From: Chlamydiota bacterium
GTDB taxonomy: Bacteria; Auribacterota; UBA3054; B51-G9
Assembly (NCBI GenBank): GCA_003648225.1
Contig: QMOL01000155.1
Span: forward strand, 1 to 6,883
DNA: 6,883 nucleotides
Direction of reading: 5' to 3'
Below, piece after piece: positions 1 to 6,361 of this stretch; within the stretch, counting starts at the first letter, position 1, and each line of letters opens with the position of its first letter. Below the pieces are notes generated by a model. That model saw only the letters and a program-made list of their open reading frames with translations. It ran no database searches and was not told where the DNA came from. A program made the translations under genes and the position numbers.

Positions 1-2220
1 ATGGTTGTGCATGTGTTCGGTTGTTCCTGTTGCCACAAGCTTCAAAACGTGATTTCCGGGATTATCCGGATCCGGAACCACTTCACTGTGTCGATGATTA
101 CCAATTATCCGCCATTTTGCCGGACCGATATCAAAAGTACCATTTTGAATCAACTCTACTGCTGTACTATCCGGATTTTCAACTACACTAATATCATCAA
201 TAAGAATTTCGCCATCACCGAGCAAACCAATCACAAATTCATGCCATTGGTTGTCAGGACCGAGAGAACTTGGTGCGGCTACTCCGCGATAAGTGTAAGT
301 TTTCCAACTTGATTTAAATGATTCATCACTCCCCTTCCAGGCTTCCGGAAATGAATTATCAGAGTGCGGGTTGCGTAGCTCAATGCTTGAGCCGCCTCCA
401 TCAGCGAATTCAGGCCAGGGAGAATCATCCAAATAACAAATTTCGTCCGCCGGATTTCCAAAATTATCAATAAGTCTGATTCGTTCTCCCGACCGCGAAA
501 GTTTACCTGAGAAATTCCCAAACAATTTAATTGAAGGATAGAGTTTTGTCATCACATTTGTATCTTTCGCGACAACAAGATATTCATCCGGCGCGAGAAA
601 AGTTCCATTTGGAAAAACATAATTTATTCCTTTATTAAACTGCCATCCGGAAATATCCACATCATTTGTTCCGCAATTATAAAGTTCCACCCACGATTCT
701 TTTGATTTACTGTATGGGGTTGGTTTTAAAATTACTTTTTGAGCATAAAGTTCCATGCCGAAAACTATGTCTGAACTGTTTACAGTACATTGATGAACTT
801 CCACCGCTATCACATTGGTACCTATTATAAGGTTCTTTGTAGAAATGGCGAATGGTCCTGTATATGTCGCATCGTTTATCGGAGGTGTTGCAAAAGTTCC
901 GTAAGTAATTTCACCTTCCGGCATACCCAATCTTAAAACTTCTTCACCATTCAAATAAAAAACTGCTCCGTCATCAATTATCGGATGAATCTGCAAATTT
1001 GCATTTTCATAATCTCCGGTAAAGATAAAAGTTGTCCGAAAATAATATGTAATTTTACCAAGTGTAAGCGGCGTATTTTTTGGTGCGGGAAGAGAAGAAC
1101 TTTCAGCATAAAGAAGCGCTTTTCCTGATGGCCATCCGCTGTCATCAAAATCTTTTGCCCGCCAAGTTGTACCGAGATCCGTTCCAGACTGATTATATTT
1201 CCAAATTTCATCTATTTGCATACTTGTGCTTGTCAAATATGAACCCGGTTTGGCGTGAACATCACGATGATTATACATTATTTCGTTTATAACTATTTCA
1301 TCTTGAAGTTGAAAATAATTTGAGCTGCCCGGTGTAGCGACTGCGGGATACATCCAACCACCTGTTCCGTCAGGAGATTTTCCGCGCAATCTGGGGTTAA
1401 CTGCAGTTCCATCTAAAGCATAATTCCCATCTTTAAAATACAGAAAAAGTTTATCGCCTAACTGCGGCAAATAATTTTGGAACATATTTGAAAGCACGAT
1501 GTATTCGCCGGAATTAAGCTCAATAGCAGGAACAGCAAAATCGTAAAAAGCCCCTGAACATCTAATAACAAAATTTGATAAATTTATGGAGTGGTCATCA
1601 TAATTAAAAAGTTCAAGCCAGAAGTTGCTGCCCGGAGCAGAGATTTCATTAAAAGATACGCGGGGAGTAAAAAGTGGTGGTGACGCAAAGTTACATGAAC
1701 CGGGAGTTCCGCCAACAAGATAACTTGACGACCAATTACCAAAAGGCCGGCTGGCGCTTTGAGGATCAATTTTCGCAAGCGATGTTCCCGAACCGTCCGG
1801 TGAAACAGGCCAGTCGTCATCATCTTTATAATTCACAGAATCCATAACCCGGTCGGTATTATTAACCAGCTTGATTGTCTCGCCGCTATTGGAAAGCCGT
1901 CCGGTAAAAGGGCCGTAAACATCTGTTATTCCGGTAGAATGTTCAAGTATTTCCGGTGATGAAGCTATAACAATATATTCGCCGGCTTTCACAATAGTGC
2001 CTTCAGGAAAAGAGTAATCAATTCCCCCCTGCAAACCCCAGCCTGAAATATCGAGATTCACCGCCATTTGGTTATACAATTCCACCCATTCCATTGCCGT
2101 TTCATTTGTTGCCGGATGGTACATAATCTCATTAAAAACGAGAACGCTGTCCGCGCAAATAAATTCGCAATATACAAAACAAAAGACTATAACAATAATA
2201 ATAATATTTTTTAATTTCAT
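1..2220 (-). CDS. Large exported multi-LTD (lamin tail domain) protein, N-terminal 740 residues, truncated by window edge
   Basis: The frame is open for 740 codons from the ATG at 2218-2220 to the left edge with no stop, so the C-terminus lies outside. Residues 1-23 form a signal peptide (K2/K4, then an Ile/Val/Phe-rich core; likely cleavage after ICA), and no good lipobox is seen. LTD1 spans about 26-177 (NEIMYHP, EWVELYN, ending TPGSCN). LTD2 spans about 188-301 (NEIS, WLELFN, ending TPGSSN). LTD3 starts at 310-320 (NEIMYNHRD) and resumes at 508-625 (ESWVELYN, DISGW), split by a jelly-roll-like domain at about 330-495 with DDGAVFYLNG and VIAVEVHQ. Residues 640-740 resemble carbohydrate-binding/galactose-binding-like folds (LIDDISVVE, ELIQNGTFDIG) and end in a His-rich stretch. 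Proteins with this order, often continuing into a CotH-like domain, are known from memory in PVC bacteria; whether CotH follows here cannot be seen. The role is probably extracellular or cell-surface; the substrate is unknown. Confidence 0.9.
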   Translation of the reverse strand, partial: MKLKNIIIIVIVFCFVYCEFICADSVLVFNEIMYHPATNETAMEWVELYNQMAVNLDISGWGLQGGIDYSFPEGTIVKAGEYIVIASSPEILEHSTGITDVYGPFTGRLSNSGETIKLVNNTDRVMDSVNYKDDDDWPVSPDGSGTSLAKIDPQSASRPFGNWSSSYLVGGTPGSCNFASPPLFTPRVSFNEISAPGSNFWLELFNYDDHSINLSNFVIRCSGAFYDFAVPAIELNSGEYIVLSNMFQNYLPQLGDKLFLYFKDGNYALDGTAVNPRLRGKSPDGTGGWMYPAVATPGSSNYFQLQDEIVINEIMYNHRDVHAKPGSYLTSTSMQIDEIWKYNQSGTDLGTTWRAKDFDDSGWPSGKALLYAESSSLPAPKNTPLTLGKITYYFRTTFIFTGDYENANLQIHPIIDDGAVFYLNGEEVLRLGMPEGEITYGTFATPPINDATYTGPFAISTKNLIIGTNVIAVEVHQCTVNSSDIVFGMELYAQKVILKPTPYSKSKESWVELYNCGTNDVDISGWQFNKGINYVFPNGTFLAPDEYLVVAKDTNVMTKLYPSIKLFGNFSGKLSRSGERIRLIDNFGNPADEICYLDDSPWPEFADGGGSSIELRNPHSDNSFPEAWKGSDESFKSSWKTYTYRGVAAPSSLGPDNQWHEFVIGLLGDGEILIDDISVVENPDSTAVELIQNGTFDIGPAKWRIIGNHRHSEVVPDPDNPGNHVLKLVATGTTEHMHNH

Positions 2221-2226
2221 ATTAAT

Positions 2227-2232
2227 ATTATA
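2227..2232 (-). promoter_or_regulatory. Consensus -10 box (TATAAT) immediately upstream of the LTD gene
   Basis: The minus strand reads a perfect TATAAT here, with only six bases between it and the ATG at 2220. No convincing -35 exists at 16-18 bases (best TTCGTA at 2251-2256), and no GGAG-like ribosome-binding site precedes the ATG. If this box is used, the transcript would begin at or next to the start codon, giving a leaderless mRNA. The surrounding AT-richness means a chance match is possible. Confidence 0.35.
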
Positions 2233-2354
2233 TCATTTTTGTAAATTTATTACGAACCAGTAATTAAACCTAGGGTGCATGGAAATTTTCGGGATTGGTT
2301 AATGGAGGGTCAGCATCTATTCCATGGATTTTTGCAACGGATTTTTCTGTATTC

Positions 2355-2490
2355 TGTAGCCGACCTCGCTGAGGTCGGATTTCTCTGCAGTTAGCGGCAA
2401 CGTGGTGCCCTGAGAATTTCGGGTTGGCTGCGGAGGCCGGTCTTGTTTATTTCCGGATATTATCTGCCGACCTCAACGAGACCGGCTACA
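2355..2490. repeat. Small inverted-repeat element (MITE- or REP-like), 136 bases
   Basis: The outer arms at 2355-2379 and 2466-2490 are inverted copies matching at 21 of 25 positions (shared start TGTAGCCG). The left arm is itself a perfect palindrome: CCGACCTC (2360-2367), a three-base loop, then GAGGTCGG (2371-2378). The right arm keeps only six of those eight pairs. A third partial relative lies at 2436-2443 (GCCGGTCT), inverted relative to 2479-2486. The block is more GC-rich than its AT-rich surroundings and encodes nothing. It could be a mobile miniature element, a REP-type repeat or a pair of structured terminators; neither arm is followed by a clear T-run. No transposase or obvious target duplication is seen. 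Confidence 0.6.
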
Positions 2491-2794
2491 AAAGACCATC
2501 ATACCAAATGGTGTGTATGTGGTGTCAAGAAAACAAATCCCCCCTAAAAAATCCATTGAGCCAATAAAAGTTCCTTATTTGAGTTAAAATTTTTTATATT
2601 ATTACGCGAACCGTGCCAAAACAGATTTAACAGCATAAGCAACGATATTCTCGGAATTTATACAAAGGAAAGAAAAAGCGGGAGGGGAAATAAAAAACGA
2701 TAAAGTAAGACTTTTTCGTATTGTGCTACCTTTTCATAGCTTTTATGGTTTTGATTTTGTTTTACAGCATTAATAATATGCTAATATATTGAAC

Positions 2795-3967
2795 TTACAC
2801 TCCGAAGATTCTTTCCGCATTTTTTTTATAAGAATTTTCTATAAACTCTAACGCGTATTTTTCGTCAATTATTCTTTCAGCAACTGCCATTTCTAATGCA
2901 TCGGCAATATAACGCCGGGTAATGCTGTCAATTCCGACAATACTTTCAGGAGTTTGACTATCCGATCCCCAGCAGAATTTATGATTAGGAACAATAGCCA
3001 ACCATTCTAACAGCGCGTTTTTGAATCTTATTGGTGTCATCCAGGTAATCCATGTAAAATCAATTATAACGTTCGGGAACATTCCGGCGAGATAAGTTGT
3101 TTCACCGGTATAAGGATTTCCGCCGTGCAGCAAAACAAAAGTCAGATTTTTATAATCCGGGTCAACGAGAATATTATGCAAAAGCATTGGATTTGACTGT
3201 TCAAGATTCGCGCGGCCCCAAATTTGAAAGCCTGTATGAATTACGACGGGAAAATTATTCCGCAGACACGCACGGAGCAAATGATGAAAAACATAGTCAC
3301 GTGCGGTGCGATAATCTTCCCCACTCATTTTATTTTTTTTGCTAAAAGCGGTTGACGCTTCTTTCAGTGACGGTTTAGAGATTTTCAGTCCGCTTGTGTA
3401 TGCGGCAGCTGTTTTCATTCCAACAACTCTTTTCGCGCGCCAGTTGTCAACGGTATTATTAATAAAATCAAGGTAATCATCAAATGATTTAAATTCGCCG
3501 AAGAGGTTGCATATTCTGGAATAGAAAGTCGTGTCTCCCTCAGGAAAATCCGGATTAGGAATTTGACCCGCGCCGTTTATCGCTTCATCAACAAAAGCGA
3601 GATAAGAAATTTTATTTTGTTTGTCGTTTGAAGCGAACGGGAGGAAGCTTTCCGGTTTAAAAGCGCAAAAGGAAATTTGCTTTTCAATTTTTGCTTTTTC
3701 GAGCGCGAAATTAACAGCTTTCCACGCGCCGAGTTTCCTTAATTTCTCTGCTTTTTCAAAAATAATTTTTGGTGTTTCCGGACGGAGGAATACGCCAACA
3801 TTTTCATCATATAAAACGCGGCATCCTTCTGCAATAACGCGCGAGTTAAGCAATTGTTCCGCGGTATGTGTTTTAGAAAACTCCTCTAACGAAGGATAAT
3901 TTTCGTCAAAGTGCGCGTGAGTGTCTATTCGGGGTAGAGTTGAGCAAAGTTCGCGAATTTGTGTCAT
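2795..3967 (-). CDS. Amidohydrolase-2 family metal-dependent hydrolase (FluG N-terminal/uronate isomerase-like), 390 aa
   Basis: The complete gene has an ATG at 3965-3967 and TAA at 2795-2797. Only this start fits: an in-frame stop lies at 4001-4003 and the HxH motif begins at residue 17. The protein shows the full amidohydrolase-superfamily metal set on a TIM barrel: HAH at 17-19 (RIDTHAHF), K185 in VVGMKTAAAYTSG, H244 in VVIHTGF, H281 in LLHGGNPY and D336 in CWGSDS. The C-terminal third (FPNV, EWLAIVP, WGSD, NAERIF) follows the pattern I associate with the FluG/nodulin N-terminal domain and related PF04909 enzymes, which include isomerases, decarboxylases and lactone or amide hydrolases. 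No signal peptide is present, so it is probably cytoplasmic. The substrate cannot be told from sequence. No Shine-Dalgarno precedes the ATG, and a 32-base tandem repeat begins 14 bases upstream. Neighbours give no pathway context. Confidence 0.9.
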   Translation of the reverse strand: MTQIRELCSTLPRIDTHAHFDENYPSLEEFSKTHTAEQLLNSRVIAEGCRVLYDENVGVFLRPETPKIIFEKAEKLRKLGAWKAVNFALEKAKIEKQISFCAFKPESFLPFASNDKQNKISYLAFVDEAINGAGQIPNPDFPEGDTTFYSRICNLFGEFKSFDDYLDFINNTVDNWRAKRVVGMKTAAAYTSGLKISKPSLKEASTAFSKKNKMSGEDYRTARDYVFHHLLRACLRNNFPVVIHTGFQIWGRANLEQSNPMLLHNILVDPDYKNLTFVLLHGGNPYTGETTYLAGMFPNVIIDFTWITWMTPIRFKNALLEWLAIVPNHKFCWGSDSQTPESIVGIDSITRRYIADALEMAVAERIIDEKYALEFIENSYKKNAERIFGV

Positions 3968-3981
3968 GGGAATAAAGAGTT

Positions 3982-4013
3982 GGATTAATGGATTAGTGGA
4001 TTAATGGATTAGT
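3982..4013. repeat. Tandem repeat, two 16-base copies (four 8-base units) just upstream of the amidohydrolase
   Basis: GGATTAATGGATTAGT occurs twice in perfect tandem at 3982-3997 and 3998-4013; each copy is two near-identical 8-base units (GGATTAAT, GGATTAGT). On the coding strand of the amidohydrolase it reads as TAATCC-type units in the untranslated leader or promoter zone, ending 14 bases before the ATG. A degenerate relative (GGATTAATAGATTGAAT) occurs at 4154-4170. Such short repeats can change copy number by slippage; any effect on expression is inference. Confidence 0.85.
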
Positions 4014-4110
4014 GGAAAAATTAAACACTCAATAATCAATACGCCACGGGCGCACTTTTAAAGCAGAAATGAACAATGTAAAAGTAAAGAGTAATTTCCT
4101 AACTTCATAA

Positions 4111-4145
4111 TTGGACGTTCCGTGTTGGATATTGGATATTGGATA
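4111..4145. repeat. Heptamer tandem repeat (TTGGATA), 35 bases
   Basis: Three perfect copies of TTGGATA lie at 4125-4145. Two degenerate units precede them in the same register (TTGGACG, TTCCGTG at 4111-4124), making five units of seven bases. From memory, this motif (TATCCAA on the other strand) is a common intergenic filler in PVC and related uncultured bacterial genomes, where it gives rise to spurious small proteins reading like SNIQ. It is not a CRISPR: there are no spacers. Confidence 0.8.
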
Positions 4146-4235
4146 TTTAATTCGGATTAATAGATTGAATGATAATTTACTCCGTTGTGCTTCGTGATAT
4201 TTTTGTGTTAGACGTATAATTTTTCCTGCCAACTA

Positions 4236-4270
4236 CCGAATAAAGACGCAAAGTATTGCGTATTTGTCGG
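4236..4270 (-). terminator. Putative hairpin terminator after the nucleotidase gene
   Basis: Directly after the TAG stop (4271-4273), the minus strand has a perfect 6-base stem ACGCAA/TTGCGT (4261-4256 and 4251-4246) around the loop TACT, followed by CTTTATT. Outer bases extend it imperfectly (CCGA near 4270-4267 with TCGG at 4239-4236). The trailing tract is only partly T, so termination strength is uncertain; it could instead be a 3'-end stabilising structure. Confidence 0.45.
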
Positions 4271-6346
4271 CTACCAAAGTGTCAGTGGTTCTTTGTTCAC
4301 TTCCCAACCGCCTTGTGTTTTAATTAAGCTTTCACCAACTTTATGGTTTGGAGATTTGCTGCTTGCGGGCCAGTTTGGCCATTTCTTTTTACTTGGACCA
4401 TAGACCACTTCATCGGCGAGCCGTCCCTGCGGGTCGATTATCATAAGTTCATCGCCCCGATTTCCGAGGTTCAATCTACCTGCGAGCTTCCCGTACTCAA
4501 ATAATCTCAGGTAAGGATTTTGCGCGTAAGGATGTTTTCTGAAAATTTCCGCGGTATGACAAAAAACTAAGTTTTCATCAGGAGCGAGCTGAACATTTTT
4601 CTTAATTCTAAAAGTTCCACCTTCATCGCCATCGGAAAAAGTATATCCTTTTAAGTTTATATTTTGAACACTTTCATTTTTTACAACAAACCATTCTCCG
4701 GCTTGTTCGACATCACGGTCGCCCGGAAGCATATACGCAAATTCAACTAATTTAACTGCGCCAGGCCGAAGTGGAGTGCTTGATGTTACCGGAGCGAACG
4801 CTCCCGGCTCCTGTTTAATTTGTTCAATACATTTAGCTGTATGAGTTTTGTAAACTTTTTTCTTTTTCAGAAAATTTATTACAGCGTTACGTGTTGAAAC
4901 ATCGGTATCAATAGTTGCGGAACTTTTTCTTTCAAGGATCGAACGGAGTTTGTTAAACCGTCCTCCGGCACTTGCGGCGACATAACTATTAAATGCCACT
5001 TTATAACGTCTTCCATGTTCAAGCGGTTTTCCGCGTGAATTTTTCAGAGATATAATTCGTTCTCCCGGCAGGCTTTCCGGATCGATTTTTGTTTTCAAGC
5101 CATAAGGGAATAAGAAACTTGTTTCTCCCCATTCTTCAAGAATTGAGTCAAAGATTCCCGCTATTTCATTTGGAGTAAGTTCAGCCGTTACGATAAAATT
5201 TTCATAAGGCACAATTTTAGATATCATACCTATTGTAATATTTTCGTTACTAATAATCTGCGGACACGAAAACGCGCCGTGAAAAACTATTTCCGCGCCG
5301 GACGCATCCGCGATAGCTTCTGAAATCAAAGTTTGTTCAGGCGACTCAGTGACATTTTCATTTAGTCCGCCGAGTTTACCGATGATTTTAGCGACTATCT
5401 GTGTTTTATAGGTTTCAGTTTCCTGAAGTGCCGTTTTGACTGACGGGAATGCATTTATTTTGAAATTTTCTTCCGGTTCGATGGGAATTAACCTAGCGTG
5501 TTTTTTCAGTAAAGATTTTGAATCAGTATCATAAATTAAATGCAGTTCTCCAAGATCAATTCCGTGATATCCCGCCTCCGTAAACAAAACTTTATTAAAT
5601 GTCATACTTGGAATCATAACGTGTGTGTGTCCACCAATTACAACATCGATATCGCTAAACATATCGATAACTTCCTGAAGCGGTTCTTCAAGCTCATTAG
5701 CTTCGGGATCGAGACCTGTATGAGCCATCAAAATAATTATATCCGGATTTTCGGCACGAACTTTCGGCATAACTCGAAGTAATGCGTTTAACGGTTGCTC
5801 AACGACAATATTTTTTATAAGTTTTTGTCTTGACCAGAGAGGAATATTTGGATGAACAATGCCTACAAAGGCGATTTTCACACCTTTTATTTTTCGAATA
5901 ACATAAGGTTTTACGAAAGCAAGCGGGGAAGGCGATTTACCATCCCAATGACAATTAGCACACAAGACCGCGCCGGAAAAATCTTTAATATTTTTTGCTA
6001 AAGTTTTAATTCCCCAATCAAACTCATGATTTCCGATATTCCAGATTGAATATTTTTCTGAATTCATCCATTCAATTACCGGCGCTCCCTGTTTAAGATA
6101 ACTTGTCACTGAGCCTTGATAAGTATCCCCGTTATCAACAAGAATCGCATTTGGGAATTTTTGTTTTTGTTGGTGGAGAATTTTAGACAATTGAATTATT
6201 CCGCCGACATTCTCATTTCCATCATAATCAATTACCGGCAGGAAATTACCATGCAGATCGGTTGTATATAAAACGGTAATATCAACGATTTTTGCTGACA
6301 GAGAAATTGCTGTAAGTAACAGTAACGCGATAATTATTTTTTTCAT
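4271..6346 (-). CDS. Secreted 5'-nucleotidase/UshA-type metallophosphatase with C-terminal LTD, 691 aa
   Basis: The ATG (6344-6346) has GGAG six bases upstream. Residues 1-18 are a signal peptide. The metallophosphatase domain (about 20-290) has all metal-site motifs: DLHG (D30, H32), DNGD (D74), GNHEFDWG (N106, H107, D110), MAHTG (H209) and GGHTH (H240, H242). The 5'-nucleotidase C-terminal domain follows (about 315-500), with FNSYVAASAGGRF at 452-464, where F464 may stack on the base. A linker (about 505-530) leads into an LTD (531-691: VKLVEF, GEWFVVKN, LKGYTF, ADEVVYG), an addition absent from classical UshA. The expected role is hydrolysis of extracellular or periplasmic nucleotides or other phosphoesters, releasing phosphate. 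The loop that usually reads like NGGGIR is HGAFSCP here (356-362), lacking the usual Arg, so substrate preference may differ. The gene lies 15 bases after the preceding minus-strand gene, probably in the same operon. Confidence 0.93.
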   Translation of the reverse strand: MKKIIIALLLLTAISLSAKIVDITVLYTTDLHGNFLPVIDYDGNENVGGIIQLSKILHQQKQKFPNAILVDNGDTYQGSVTSYLKQGAPVIEWMNSEKYSIWNIGNHEFDWGIKTLAKNIKDFSGAVLCANCHWDGKSPSPLAFVKPYVIRKIKGVKIAFVGIVHPNIPLWSRQKLIKNIVVEQPLNALLRVMPKVRAENPDIIILMAHTGLDPEANELEEPLQEVIDMFSDIDVVIGGHTHVMIPSMTFNKVLFTEAGYHGIDLGELHLIYDTDSKSLLKKHARLIPIEPEENFKINAFPSVKTALQETETYKTQIVAKIIGKLGGLNENVTESPEQTLISEAIADASGAEIVFHGAFSCPQIISNENITIGMISKIVPYENFIVTAELTPNEIAGIFDSILEEWGETSFLFPYGLKTKIDPESLPGERIISLKNSRGKPLEHGRRYKVAFNSYVAASAGGRFNKLRSILERKSSATIDTDVSTRNAVINFLKKKKVYKTHTAKCIEQIKQEPGAFAPVTSSTPLRPGAVKLVEFAYMLPGDRDVEQAGEWFVVKNESVQNINLKGYTFSDGDEGGTFRIKKNVQLAPDENLVFCHTAEIFRKHPYAQNPYLRLFEYGKLAGRLNLGNRGDELMIIDPQGRLADEVVYGPSKKKWPNWPASSKSPNHKVGESLIKTQGGWEVNKEPLTLW

Positions 6347-6352
6347 TTTCTG

Positions 6353-6357
6353 CTCCG
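6353..6357 (-). promoter_or_regulatory. Shine-Dalgarno of the nucleotidase gene
   Basis: The minus strand reads CGGAG with six bases between GGAG and the ATG at 6346, a good spacing. It lies inside the 15-base gap after the upstream gene's stop, which supports translation of both from one mRNA. The two downstream genes in this window lack such a site. Confidence 0.75.
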
Positions 6358-6361
6358 TATT

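Larger units (their letters stand above)
2221..2794. other. 574-base intergenic region
   Basis: No protein-coding frame, tRNA or rRNA is recognised here. It holds the -10 box of the LTD gene (2227-2232) and the inverted-repeat element (2355-2490). Just beyond the amidohydrolase stop there is a weak hairpin, AGCAT (2766-2770) with ATGCT (2778-2782), which is not followed by a T-run in the transcribed direction and so is a poor terminator. The stretch from about 2500 to 2760 is AT-rich with purine-rich runs (2660-2700) and shows no structure I can name. The length of this gap suggests that the LTD gene is transcribed separately from the amidohydrolase. Confidence 0.6.
3968..4270. other. 303-base intergenic region between the nucleotidase and the amidohydrolase
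   Basis: The gap holds the 8-base tandem repeat (3982-4013), the heptamer repeat (4111-4145) and a hairpin after the nucleotidase stop (4236-4270). A 67-codon minus-strand frame (4029-4232) crosses it, but its translation is simply the repeats read through and it has no Shine-Dalgarno or recognisable fold, so I do not call it a gene. No clear promoter for the amidohydrolase is found: partial -35/-10 matches exist, but none is convincing in such AT-rich sequence. Confidence 0.6.

Noticed and set aside
1..312. Plus-strand frame at the left edge
   Set aside because: It is antisense to the LTD protein, whose minus-strand frame is continuous for 740 codons with recognisable modules through this segment.
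2766..2782. Terminator after the amidohydrolase
   Set aside because: The stem is five AT-rich pairs with a seven-base loop and no T-run follows in the direction of transcription.
3097..3345. Plus-strand frame opposite the amidohydrolase
   Set aside because: It lies entirely inside a well-supported gene on the other strand that carries all catalytic motifs; its own translation has no domain features.
3621..3899. 92-codon plus-strand frame opposite the amidohydrolase N-terminal half
   Set aside because: It is antisense shadow of the real gene; its Phe/Ser-rich translation mirrors Lys/Glu codons of the true frame.
3982..4145. CRISPR array
   Set aside because: The repeats are 7-16 bases long, contiguous and without spacers, and no cas gene is nearby.
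4029..4232. 67-codon minus-strand frame in the gap before the amidohydrolase
   Set aside because: Its translation is largely repeat units read through, with no Shine-Dalgarno and no recognisable fold; such frames recur wherever the heptamer repeat occurs.
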